From the NCBI RefSeq assembly GCF_900113545.1, contig NZ_FOPS01000008.1:1-64000 (forward strand): a DNA stretch of 64,000 nt, written 5' to 3'. Shown here in pieces: positions 17,754 through 25,551 of this stretch. This stretch comes from Neisseria elongata subsp. elongata (GTDB lineage Bacteria > Pseudomonadota > Gammaproteobacteria > Burkholderiales > Neisseriaceae). Under the pieces are notes generated by a model that saw only the letters and a list, made by a program, of their open reading frames with translations, did no database searches and was not told the origin of the DNA. Numbering within the stretch: position 1 is the first letter of the stretch; the number at the start of each line of letters is the position of its first letter. The position numbers and the translations under genes were made by a program.

Positions 17754-19697
17754 ATGTTAAGAGCTTATTATGGTAAAAGTATTACTGATTTCATCCAGGA
17801 AGATGATTTAAATATTTTGGGTACATTAGCTAAAAATCATGGTTATCAAACACTAGAAAAATCGCAACAAAATGCATGGGAACGGCAAATTACCATTTTA
17901 AAGTCACAATTAGCAGAACTAACTGGTTATATTTATTTTGAATTTTCAATTCCAAGAATGGGGAAGCGTGTTGATAATATTGTAATTCTTGGAGATAAGA
18001 TTTTTTTGCTAGAGTTTAAAATTGGCAGCGAACAATATGATAAGCATGCCATTGACCAAGTAATTGACTATGCGCTTGATTTACGAAATTTTCATGAAGG
18101 TAGTCATTATGCAAATTTAATTCCTATATTGATTGCAGAGAAAGCGCCAATTTTTGAAAATAATTTTCAGACAGCACAAAATCTAGATCAGGCAATTTTA
18201 TTGAATGCGCGGAATTTAAATGAGTTTTTCAAACCTTATGATTCAAGTAGTCTGATGGATGTTTTAGCTTGGGAGCAATCTCCATACAAACCAACGCCTA
18301 CCATTATTGAAGCAGCACAAGCACTTTATCAAAATCATGATGTTGCAGAAATCACGCGTTCAGATGCTGGTGCAAAAAATTTATCAGCTACGGCTAATTG
18401 CATTAGTAACATTATTGAGCAAGCCAAACAAGGGAGTAAAAAAGCTATTTGTTTTGTTACTGGTGTTCCAGGTGCAGGGAAGACATTGGCTGGGCTCAAT
18501 ATTGCTAATCAGCGTTTAAAAGTAGCAGAAGATGAGCACGCTGTTTTCTTATCAGGAAATGGCCCGTTGGTACAAGTTTTGCAAGAGGCTTTAGCAAGAG
18601 ATAGTGTCATTAAAAATAAAATCAAAAAAGAAAATGCATTAAAGGCAACCAAAGCATTCATTCAAAATATTCATCATTTTAGAGATGAATATTTGAAAAA
18701 TTCACAGGCACCAACTGAAAAAGTTGTGGTATTTGATGAAGCACAACGAGCGTGGAATCAACATCAAACTCGTAAATTTATGAGTCAAAAACGCGGAAGG
18801 CCAGATTTTAATCAGTCTGAACCAGAATTTTTGATTGAGGTAATGAATCGCCATCAAGATTGGTGTGTGATAGTTTGCTTGATTGGGGGAGGTCAAGAAA
18901 TCAACACAGGGGAAGCAGGTCTTGTTGCCTGGATGCAAGCTTTGAAATCTTCTTACATAGATTGGCAGGTGCATTATTCTAATTTAATTGTCAATCAAGA
19001 CAATTATTTACAAGATACTGCAATAAAAAACTGGTTATCTACGACAGGCGTTAAGCAAAACCATTTACATCTGGCTACTTCAGTGCGTTCGTTTCGGTCA
19101 GAAAAAGTTTCGGCATGGGTACACGCGTTATTAGACATAGATGAGCAAGCCAAGTCACTTTGGAAAGAAATTAAAAGCAATTATCCTATTGTACTTACAA
19201 GAGATTTGCAAAAGGCTAAAGCATGGGTAAAGGCACAAGCCAAAGGAAGTGAGCGTTATGGCTTGGTGGCTTCATCTGGGGCGCGTCGTCTGAAAGCATT
19301 AGGAGTGCATGTCAAAAATGAAATCGACGTGGCCAATTGGTTTTTAAATCCCAAAGATGATGTGCGTTCCTCTTATTTTTTAGAAGATGTGGCAACAGAG
19401 TTTGATGTTCAAGGACTTGAGCTTGATTGGGTATGTCTAGCTTGGGGAGAAAATTTCTATTATCAGGATAACCAGTGGTGCTACCAATCCTTTAAAGGAT
19501 ACAAATGGCAAAATATCAATAAAGAAGAGGATAAACAGTTTACCCAAAATGCTTATCGAGTTTTATTAACAAGAGCAAGGCAGGGCATGGTAATCTGGAT
19601 TCCGGAAGGTAGTGAAAGTGATAACACTCGTCAAAAAAAGTTTTATGATGGGACATATCAATACTTAAAATCTATCGGTATAGATGAATTGGTTTAA
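17754..19697 (+). CDS. RecB-type nuclease fused to DUF2075 superfamily-1 helicase; putative defence protein
   Basis: A 647-residue protein. The N-terminal domain (about 60-110) has a PD-(D/E)xK nuclease core: D74 in RVDNIVI, E87 and K89 in LLEFKIG, and the RecB/Cas4-type Q102-x3-Y106 in DQVIDYALD. The helicase part has Walker A GVPGAGKT (237-244), Walker B VVVFDEAQR (325-332), VQGLELDWV (552-560) and motif VI YRVLLTRARQG (601-611), the DUF2075 pattern. Base composition is far richer in AT than the neighbours, indicating transfer. It lies between cas4 and cas1 remnants, and splits the ABC operon. Single-protein nuclease-helicases of this kind are known in anti-phage immunity; that role here is inferred. 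Confidence 0.82.
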   Translation: MLRAYYGKSITDFIQEDDLNILGTLAKNHGYQTLEKSQQNAWERQITILKSQLAELTGYIYFEFSIPRMGKRVDNIVILGDKIFLLEFKIGSEQYDKHAIDQVIDYALDLRNFHEGSHYANLIPILIAEKAPIFENNFQTAQNLDQAILLNARNLNEFFKPYDSSSLMDVLAWEQSPYKPTPTIIEAAQALYQNHDVAEITRSDAGAKNLSATANCISNIIEQAKQGSKKAICFVTGVPGAGKTLAGLNIANQRLKVAEDEHAVFLSGNGPLVQVLQEALARDSVIKNKIKKENALKATKAFIQNIHHFRDEYLKNSQAPTEKVVVFDEAQRAWNQHQTRKFMSQKRGRPDFNQSEPEFLIEVMNRHQDWCVIVCLIGGGQEINTGEAGLVAWMQALKSSYIDWQVHYSNLIVNQDNYLQDTAIKNWLSTTGVKQNHLHLATSVRSFRSEKVSAWVHALLDIDEQAKSLWKEIKSNYPIVLTRDLQKAKAWVKAQAKGSERYGLVASSGARRLKALGVHVKNEIDVANWFLNPKDDVRSSYFLEDVATEFDVQGLELDWVCLAWGENFYYQDNQWCYQSFKGYKWQNINKEEDKQFTQNAYRVLLTRARQGMVIWIPEGSESDNTRQKKFYDGTYQYLKSIGIDELV

Positions 19698-19741
19698 CTG
19701 TAAATACAGTGTGTTTAAATTAAAACCTAAAGAATTTCACC

Positions 19742-19825
19742 ATACGCAAACTGCAAAACATGTTCTATATCACCACCAAAGGCAGTTATCTGCATAAGGA
19801 GCAGGAGCGTAAGAAAGTCGTCTGA
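19742..19825 (+). pseudogene. cas1: 5' remnant of cas1 (type I-C-like CRISPR integrase)
   Basis: The frame reads IRKLQNMFYITTKGSYLHKE, then QERKKVV and a TGA at 19823-19825. Type I-C Cas1 proteins start MRKL-N-LYvTt--aYL, so this is the first strand pair of Cas1 with the initiator ATG changed to ATA (19742-19744). The rest of the gene is missing. The fragment ends in a DUS-like AGTCGTCTGAA. It is degenerate and surely inactive. With the cas4 end at 17529-17717 it marks the former cas4-cas1 junction. Confidence 0.7.
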
Positions 19826-19915
19826 AAAGAACTTATGGTGTTTATCCGATTGTCCACCCAACTTTTCAGACAGCCTATCGTCCCCAAACCAGCCCCATCA
19901 ACCAACACTCAAACC

Positions 19916-20713
19916 ATGATTAAAACCGACAAAATACGCAAACCGCAGCCTGCGGTGTTTTACATCATCGACTACCTTTGGAGCGGCTTTGCCGGTCTGA
20001 GCGTGGCGATGGTGGTGGTGGCGTTGTGGGCGTGGGGTAGCGCCGTGTTCGGTGAGTTTATGCTGCCTGCGCCGGTTGAGGTGTTTCAAAAATCTTTGGA
20101 TTTATTGAAACATTTTCAGGAAAACGAAATCGGGATTTCGCTGTGGCGGTCGGTGGTGGGGATTTCGGTTGCTTTGGTAGCAGGATTGGCGGCAGGGCTG
20201 GTGGCGGGCAGTTTTAAGACGGCGATGGCTTTACTCAAGCCTATGATTACGATTTTGTTGGCGATGCCGCCGATTATTTGGGTGGTGATGGCGTTGTTTT
20301 GGTTCGGTTTCGGCAATCCGAGCGTGCTGTTTACCATCATTGTGTTGGTTGCACCGCTGACGTTTGCGAGTGCGGCAGTCGGGATGGCGAGCGTGAACAA
20401 GCAGCATGAGGAATTGTTTGACGCTTATAAATTAGGCCGTCTGAAAAAAATCCGTTATCTGTATATCCCGCATCTGACGGGCTATGTGATTTCCAGCATC
20501 GGCGTGGCGGTGGCGATGGGGGTGAAGGTGGTGATTATGGCGGAACTTTTGGGCGCGAGCGAAGGCGTGGGCGCGCGGATTGCGGACGCGAGGGCGATGC
20601 TGGAGACTTCGACGGTGATGGCTTATGTGGTGTTGGTCATCGTGTTTGTATCGCTGTTTGAATACCTGATTACCAAGCCTTTGGAAATTTTGTTTATGCC
20701 GTGGAGGAGATGA
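19916..20713 (+). CDS. ABC transporter permease, TauC/SsuC-like
   Basis: A 265-residue inner-membrane permease with about six transmembrane helices. The cytoplasmic EAA-type loop is visible: EELFDAYKLGRLKKIRYLYIP, then HLTGYVISSIGVAVAMGVK. This is the permease type that partners NMT1/TauA-like binding proteins (nitrate, sulfonate, thiamine precursors). ATG 19916 is chosen because upstream in-frame codons lie in DUS-like DNA. The stop TGA overlaps the ATG of the ATPase gene, so the two are translationally coupled. Its binding-protein gene lies upstream beyond the nuclease-helicase insertion. Confidence 0.85.
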   Translation: MIKTDKIRKPQPAVFYIIDYLWSGFAGLSVAMVVVALWAWGSAVFGEFMLPAPVEVFQKSLDLLKHFQENEIGISLWRSVVGISVALVAGLAAGLVAGSFKTAMALLKPMITILLAMPPIIWVVMALFWFGFGNPSVLFTIIVLVAPLTFASAAVGMASVNKQHEELFDAYKLGRLKKIRYLYIPHLTGYVISSIGVAVAMGVKVVIMAELLGASEGVGARIADARAMLETSTVMAYVVLVIVFVSLFEYLITKPLEILFMPWRR

Positions 20714-21405
20714 TGCTCTGTCTTGAAAACGTGCGTTTTGAAATTCTCCGCGACCCCATCGTGCGCGATTTCAGTTTGAACCTGCAACACGGCGAAGTGA
20801 AAGCCTTGTTCGGGCCGAGCGGCTGCGGCAAGACGACGGTTTTGCGGCTGATTGCGGGCTTGGAAACGCCGAAATCAGGCACGATACGCAATACTTTCCG
20901 CAAAACGGGTTTTCTGTTTCAGGAAAACCGTCTGCCGGAAAACCTGACCGCGATGCAGAATATCGCCATTTTTATGAACAAACCCGATGAGGACGAAATC
21001 ATCGCGCTGGCGGCGAAAGTCGGGCTGACTGTGGGCGATTTGAACAAATATCCGACCGAGTTGTCCGGTGGCATGGCGAAACGGGTAGCGTTTTTGCGCC
21101 TGCTGCTGTGCGGCTGCGACCTTGCCTTGCTGGACGAGCCGTTTGTCGGTTTGGACCGCGATTTGCGCGATATTTTGGTTGCCATGCTGGTGGAAAAAAT
21201 CGAGCGGCAGGGCATGGCGTGTATGCTGGTAACGCACGACCGCTTCGAAGCCGCGCGCCTGAGCCATGAAATCATGCTGCTTTCCACTAAGGGCATGAAC
21301 GTGCAAAACGTGATTACCCTGCCTACGCCGCTGTCCGAACGCGATTCGGCTTTTGAAGAAGCCGTGGTGGCAAGAGAGTTTCAGGGGATTCATTATTATG
21401 AATGA
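20713..21405 (+). CDS. ABC transporter ATPase, TauB/SsuB-like
   Basis: A 230-residue cytoplasmic ATPase energising the importer. It has Walker A GPSGCGKTT, Q-loop FLFQENRLPENLTAMQN, signature LSGGMAKRVAFLR, Walker B LALLDEPFVGLD and the H-loop VTHDRFEAARL. It is short for the family (many are 250-270 residues). GGAGG at 20703-20707 is 5 nt before ATG 20713, which overlaps the permease stop by one base, so this start is preferred to GTG 20701 or ATG 20710. Its 3' end is partly duplicated about 290 nt downstream. Confidence 0.87.
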   Translation: MLCLENVRFEILRDPIVRDFSLNLQHGEVKALFGPSGCGKTTVLRLIAGLETPKSGTIRNTFRKTGFLFQENRLPENLTAMQNIAIFMNKPDEDEIIALAAKVGLTVGDLNKYPTELSGGMAKRVAFLRLLLCGCDLALLDEPFVGLDRDLRDILVAMLVEKIERQGMACMLVTHDRFEAARLSHEIMLLSTKGMNVQNVITLPTPLSERDSAFEEAVVAREFQGIHYYE

Positions 21406-21419
21406 TACGGGCATTTGAG

Positions 21420-21639
21420 TGTCTGACGAACCTTGCGGTTCGTTGCCCTCTCCCTAACCTTCTCCCACGGGGCGAGGGGATCAGGTTTCTGAAAATCAGA
21501 GGGTGCAGGATTGGGAATCGGATGGCAGGTAAACATTGAAAATGTTCGGGTTTGGCAGCTTAATTCCCTCTCCCCGTGGGAGAGGGCTAGGGAGAGGGCA
21601 AGCAAGCCGCAGGCTTGCCTCTTTAGCGAAAGATACGAA
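21420..21639 (+). repeat. intergenic repeat of palindromic ccctctcc/ggagaggg units
   Basis: Region with GAACCTTGCGGTTCG and paired CCCTCTCCC / GGGAGAGGG blocks plus GCAAGCCGCAGGCTTGC palindromes. A closely related block recurs at 22350-22450 downstream of cadD. No reading frame is supported here. The units can fold into hairpins and may act as the terminator of the ABC operon. Confidence 0.6.
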
Positions 21640-21706
21640 TCTGTTATCCGAACGCGATTCGGTTTTTGAAAAAGCCGTGGTGCCAAGGGGGCAGGGGATT
21701 CATTAT
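21640..21706 (+). pseudogene. duplicated 3' end of the ABC ATPase gene (truncated copy)
   Basis: TTATCCGAACGCGATTCGG and what follows repeats the last 22 or so codons of the ATPase gene (LSERDS-FE-AVV...QGIHY) with several substitutions. The copy breaks at 21706, exactly where cadD DNA begins, and its continuation (GAATGATACGGGCATTTGA) resumes at 22327-22350 on the far side. It is therefore one copy of a tandem duplication split by the cadD insertion. Confidence 0.7.
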
Positions 21707-21716
21707 GAGGTGCTTT

Positions 21717-22331
21717 ATGTTTTCGACTGTGATTACTGCTGCTGTTTTATATATTGCTACAGCAGTAGATTTGTTGGTAATACTATTAATATTTTTTGCT
21801 AGAGCAAATACTAGAAAAGAATATCGAGATATTTATATCGGACAATATTTAGGTTCTGTAATTTTAATATTAGTTAGTTTATTTCTAGCTTTTGTTTTGA
21901 ATTATGTTCCGGAAAAATGGGTGTTGGGTTTATTAGGTTTAATACCGATTTACTTAGGTATTAAAGTTGCTATTTACGACGATTGTGAGGGCGAAAAAAG
22001 AGCTAAAAAAGAATTGGATGAAAAAGGGTTGTCAAAATTAGTCGGTATTGTTGCTTTGGTTACAGTTGCTAGTTGTGGTGCAGATAATATTGGACTTTTT
22101 GTTCCTTACTTTGTGACTTTAGATCTTGTCGACTTATTAGTTACTCTTCTTGTATTTTTAATATTGATTTTTGTTTTAGTATATACAGCACAAAGATTGG
22201 CTAATATTTCAGGTGTTGGTGAAATTGTAGAGAAGTTTAGTCGTTGGATAATAGCTGTTATTTATATTGGTTTAGGGTTATTTATTATTATTGAAAATAA
22301 TACAATTCGAACAATAATATCAATAATATGA
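21717..22331 (+). CDS. cadD: CadD-like cadmium resistance transporter
   Basis: A 204-residue inner-membrane protein with about six hydrophobic segments. It begins MFSTVITAAVLYIATAVDLL, and the motifs ATAVDLLVILLIFF and VTVASCGADNIGLFVPYF are typical of CadD (cadmium resistance transporters first known from staphylococcal plasmids). ATG 21717 gives the family N-terminus and is preceded by GAGGTG; an upstream ATG at 21705 is possible. The gene is very AT-rich, unlike its neighbours, which indicates horizontal transfer. No promoter is visible in the insert, so it is probably transcribed from the ABC operon. Confidence 0.85.
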   Translation: MFSTVITAAVLYIATAVDLLVILLIFFARANTRKEYRDIYIGQYLGSVILILVSLFLAFVLNYVPEKWVLGLLGLIPIYLGIKVAIYDDCEGEKRAKKELDEKGLSKLVGIVALVTVASCGADNIGLFVPYFVTLDLVDLLVTLLVFLILIFVLVYTAQRLANISGVGEIVEKFSRWIIAVIYIGLGLFIIIENNTIRTIISII

Positions 22332-22460
22332 ATGATACGGGCATTTGAATATCTGACGAACCTTGCGGTTCGTTACCCTCTCCCCGTGGGAGAGGGTTAG
22401 GGAGAGGGTAAGCAAGCCGCAGGCTTGCTTCTTTGGTAAAAGATACGGACCTGTCTGCCC
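22327..22460 (+). repeat. second half of the duplicated segment flanking cadD
   Basis: TATGAATGATACGGGCATTTGA and CTGACGAACCTTGCGGTTCG match 21397-21445 closely, and the block with GGGAGAGGG and GCAAGCCGCAGGCTTGC matches about 21565-21640. It forms the right flank of the cadD insertion and the probable transcription stop before the NnrS gene. Confidence 0.7.
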
Positions 22461-22507
22461 AATAAATCCATATCCGAAAGCATCTTCATGCAGAATCAAG
22501 CCAAGCC

Positions 22508-23605
22508 ATGAATAAATTTTTCACCCACCCCATGCGGCCGTTTTTTGTCGGCGCGGCGGTACTTGCCATACTCGGCGCGTTGGTGTTTTTCATCAGCCCC
22601 AGCGCCATCGTCCTGCACCGCCAAATCTTCTTAGAACTCATGCTGCCTGCGGCATACGGCGGTTTTCTGACTGCCGCCATGCTCGAATGGACAGGTTATA
22701 AAGGCCGTCTGAAACCCGTTGCCACCGTCTTGGTGGCGTTGTTGTTCGCCGCAACCGTCCTGCTGCCGTTTGCTCCGCAAACCGCTTCGTTTTTCGTCGC
22801 CGCCTATTGGCTGGTGTTGCTGCTGTTCTGCGCCTGGCTGATTTGGCTCGACCGCAACACCGACAATTTCGCCCTGCTGATGCTGCTTGCCGCGTTTACC
22901 GTTTTTCAGACGGCCTATGCCGTCAGCGGCGATTTGAACCTGTTGCGCGCGCAAGTGCATCTGAACATGGCGGCGGTCATGTTCGTATCCGTGCGCGTCA
23001 GCGTCCTTTTGGGTGCGGAAGCACTCAAAGAATGCCGTCTGAAAGACCCCGTATTCATCCCCAACGTCGTCTATAAAAACATCGCCATCACCTTCCTGCT
23101 CCTGCACGCCGCCGCCGAACTTTGGCTGCCCGCGCAAACCGCCGGTTTTACCGCATTCGCCGTCGGTTTCATCCTGCTCGCCAAGCTGCGCGAACTGCAC
23201 CATCACGAACTCCTGCGCAAACACTACGTCCGCACCTATTACCTACTCCAGCTTTTTGCCGCCGCAGGCTATCTGTGGACAGGCGCGGCGAAACTGCAAA
23301 ACCTGCCCGCTTCCGCGCCCCTGCACCTGATTACTCTCGGCGGCATGATGGGCGGCGTGATGATGGTGTGGCTGACCGCCGGACTGTGGCACAGCGGTTT
23401 TACCAAACTCGACTACCCCAAACTCTGCCGCATCGCCGTCCCCATCCTCTTCGCAGCCGCCGTCTCGCGCGCTGTTTTAATGAACGTGAACCTGATATTC
23501 TTCATCACCGCCCCCGCGATTCTGACCGCCGCCGTGTTCGTGCTTTATCTGTTGACGTTCGTACCAATCTTTCGGGCGAATGCGTTTACGGATGATCCGG
23601 AATAA
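22508..23605 (+). CDS. NnrS-family heme/copper membrane protein
   Basis: A 365-residue polytopic membrane protein with about 10-12 transmembrane helices. HPMRPFFVGAAVLAIL near the N-terminus, LPAAYGGFLTAAMLEWTG and the histidine-rich later helices (RELHHHELLRKH, VHLNMAAVMF) are the NnrS pattern. NnrS proteins contain heme and copper and are linked to protection against nitric-oxide-derived stress. Its position after the TonB receptor and ABC importer suggests a shared metal or denitrification theme, which is inference. DUS copies translate as GRLK and FQTA. Confidence 0.82.
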   Translation: MNKFFTHPMRPFFVGAAVLAILGALVFFISPSAIVLHRQIFLELMLPAAYGGFLTAAMLEWTGYKGRLKPVATVLVALLFAATVLLPFAPQTASFFVAAYWLVLLLFCAWLIWLDRNTDNFALLMLLAAFTVFQTAYAVSGDLNLLRAQVHLNMAAVMFVSVRVSVLLGAEALKECRLKDPVFIPNVVYKNIAITFLLLHAAAELWLPAQTAGFTAFAVGFILLAKLRELHHHELLRKHYVRTYYLLQLFAAAGYLWTGAAKLQNLPASAPLHLITLGGMMGGVMMVWLTAGLWHSGFTKLDYPKLCRIAVPILFAAAVSRAVLMNVNLIFFITAPAILTAAVFVLYLLTFVPIFRANAFTDDPE

Positions 23606-23653
23606 TGGAGAGGCCGTCTGAAAATCTGGTTTATATAGTGGATAGAAATAAAA

Positions 23654-23780
23654 AACGCCCTATATCGTCATTCCCGCGTAGGTGAAAATTCAGAGTTTGG
23701 GTTTTCAGGCATTGATAGGAAAGGATTGTGATGCGACGGTCTGGATTCCCGCCTGCGCGGGAATGACGATACAGGGCGTT
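23654..23780. repeat. neisserial intergenic mosaic-type element with dRS3 and 24-bp terminal inverted repeats
   Basis: Left arm 23654-23677 (AACGCCCTATATCGTC...) and right arm 23757-23780 are inverted repeats with one mismatch over 24 bp. ATTCCC-N8-GGGAAT at 23745-23764 is the neisserial dRS3 unit, and a partial dRS3 starts in the left arm. No protein is encoded. The rest of 23606-24007 contains one DUS and AT-rich sequence leading to the pilin promoter. Confidence 0.75.
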
Positions 23781-24007
23781 CGTATTTGAATTGGCTACAA
23801 AACAGCCACCTACCAATCCATGACAAATAACTGACAAAATCCGTCAACTGCCGCCCAGCGTCCCTTCCAACCTGCCCCGAAACGTCAAATCTGCCGTAAA
23901 AATACACCTGTCATTCATACCAATCAGACACTAAATACAATTTGATTGAAATTTAAAATCTAAAATAAATAAATACTTAAATAAAAAAATAGCTGGAAAT
24001 ACTCCGT

Positions 24008-24023
24008 TGGCACAAGCTTTGCT
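24008..24023 (+). promoter_or_regulatory. sigma-54 (RpoN) promoter of pilin gene 1
   Basis: TGGCAC-N5-TTGCT is a perfect -24/-12 element. It predicts transcription from about 24035 and an untranslated leader near 155 nt before the pilin ATG. Confidence 0.85.
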
Positions 24024-24190
24024 TGATACATTTCATCCGCAACAGGCAACGCCAAAAAGCGAAGCCTGAAGCAAATTGAAAGAATATGTGCCAAGCACAT
24101 TATGGGATAACCACAAGGCGGCGCCGCATGGGGCGGCAAAGCTGATTTTTAAAACGGTAATTTTTACCAAACACTTAACTGGAGTTAATC

Positions 24191-24550
24191 ATGAAAGCAA
24201 TGCAAAAAGGTTTCACCCTGATCGAGTTGATGATCGTAATCGCTATTATCGGTATTTTGGCTGCCATCGCCCTGCCGGCTTACCAAGACTATATGCAGAA
24301 ATCTGCTAACAACGCTTGCTTGGGCGAAGCCAAAGCTTGGGTTAACGGTGCTGTTGCCGAAGTTACTACCGACGGCGAAATCACTACTGCTTGGAAAGCT
24401 GCAGCTTGTGACACTACTACTGCTGACCCTGTTACCAACAAACAGTTCACTGCTGCCAAACTGCCGTTTGTTGCCAGAACCCGCGGTACTGCCAGTCTGA
24501 AAAAAGACACCGAGTGTGACGTTAAAACTGCAACTTGCGCCCTGAAATAA
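24191..24550 (+). CDS. pilE: type IV pilin major subunit-like, copy 1 (short, class II type)
   Basis: A 119-residue prepilin. The leader MKAMQKG is followed by [20 protein letters not shown], so PilD cleavage after glycine and N-methylation of phenylalanine are expected. The hydrophobic N-terminal helix polymerises the pilus. A C-terminal cysteine pair ([10 protein letters not shown]) would form the D-region loop. Short length and lack of hypervariable structure resemble the class II pilins of commensals. GGAG is 7 nt before the ATG. A sigma-54 promoter lies upstream and a hairpin terminator downstream. Confidence 0.9.
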   Translation: MKAMQKGFTLIELMIVIAIIGILAAIALPAYQDYMQKSANNACLGEAKAWVNGAVAEVTTDGEITTAWKAAACDTTTADPVTNKQFTAAKLPFVARTRGTASLKKDTECDVKTATCALK

Positions 24551-24567
24551 TCTCGGATTTATTTACG

Positions 24568-24598
24568 ACAGCCGCTGCTACAGCGGCTGTTTTCTTTT
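24568..24598 (+). terminator. intrinsic terminator of pilin gene 1
   Basis: ACAGCCGCTG-CTA-CAGCGGCTGT makes a perfect 10-bp stem followed by TTTTCTTTT. It separates the two pilin genes into independent units. Beyond it, 24599-24872 shows no gene. Confidence 0.9.
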
Positions 24599-24872
24599 AC
24601 CTGGCCGAAACGGCAAAACTTCAGCACGGGTTTGCCAAACTGCCGTTTACCCGCAAAGACAAATCAAACCCGCCTTGCGCTTGCCACATACAAATACGTC
24701 CGAACACGCCGTCTGACACTGCCGAAACTGACACAATCCATCACTGCAGCTAACAAAAAGAGTCATATCTGCCGCCGTTCAGCAGCCCATTTGCACCGCC
24801 AAACCGCGCTACCATCTAACATGGAAAAATAATACTCTTATAAAACATTAAATTAGAGATAAAATTTTTTCT

Positions 24873-24888
24873 TGGCACAACGATTGCT
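24873..24888 (+). promoter_or_regulatory. sigma-54 (RpoN) promoter of pilin gene 2
   Basis: TGGCAC-N5-TTGCT, the same perfect -24/-12 arrangement as for copy 1, located about 60 nt before the second pilin ATG, giving a much shorter leader. Confidence 0.85.
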
Positions 24889-24946
24889 TAAAGAATGTCA
24901 TCTGATTTTTTAATTCTTACTAAATTTGCACAGGAAACAATTCTCC

Positions 24947-25327
24947 ATGAACAGCAAAAACAACATTCGGGGCTTCACATTAATCGAACTGATGATCGTA
25001 ATCGCCATTATCGGTATTTTAGCCGCCATCGCCCTGCCGGCTTATCAGGACTACATGCAAAAATCCGCTAACAATGCCTGCTTATCAGAGGCCAAAGGCT
25101 TTATCAATGCCGGTGTAGCCGAAATCGGCACAGATGGAGTCATGGCTAATACTTACACCGTAAAAGCCTGTTTGTCTGTCAATCCTGCAACCAAGTTAGT
25201 TCGCGGTGCGACATGGGATAGAACTGAAACTATCGAATTCGTACCTCAAACCAGGGGAACAGCGGCCCTATTGAAAAAAGTTTCGTGTAAAACACGTACA
25301 GGTTCATGTGAGCTGGTAGCTCCGTAA
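24947..25327 (+). CDS. type IV pilin, copy 2
   Basis: A 126-residue prepilin with leader MNSKNNIRG before [20 protein letters not shown]. The first 45 or so mature residues are nearly identical to copy 1 ([17 protein letters not shown]), then the sequences diverge ([14 protein letters not shown]), and the C-terminal cysteines are in [18 protein letters not shown] precedes ATG 24947. It has its own sigma-54 promoter. Tandem pilin genes are reported in several commensal Neisseria. Whether this copy is assembled as a second major pilin or is a minor variant cannot be told from sequence. Confidence 0.88.
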   Translation: MNSKNNIRGFTLIELMIVIAIIGILAAIALPAYQDYMQKSANNACLSEAKGFINAGVAEIGTDGVMANTYTVKACLSVNPATKLVRGATWDRTETIEFVPQTRGTAALLKKVSCKTRTGSCELVAP

Positions 25328-25347
25328 GCAACACATATGCATTAAAG

Positions 25348-25385
25348 AGGCCGTCTGAAAACAAAATGTAGTTTTCAGACGGCCT
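25348..25385 (+). terminator. DUS inverted-pair terminator after pilin gene 2
   Basis: AGGCCGTCTGAAAAC and GTTTTCAGACGGCCT form a 15-bp stem with an 8-nt loop. Confidence 0.8.
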
Positions 25386-25551
25386 GGCTCTTCCCAAATC
25401 TAATGATGCGTTAGAACACCTATAACCTGGTAATGTTTAAACCTTCTTAAGATAAATGAAAATATTCTAAAACCCTGCAGAAGGCAACTTGGAATGGCAG
25501 CCTGCTTTTATTACTTTTCCTTTATCCAACAACTCATAATACTTGACTAAA

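Noticed and set aside
17368-19915. CRISPR repeat-spacer array
   Set aside because: Although cas4 and cas1 fragments are present, I found no regularly spaced direct repeats on either side of them.
22332-22507. Separate small gene between cadD and NnrS
   Set aside because: The sequence is the duplicated repeat block with palindromes; no frame with a ribosome site is present.
23606-24190. Guanine-quadruplex motif for pilin antigenic variation
   Set aside because: No run of four spaced GGG triplets is present on either strand upstream of the pilin genes.
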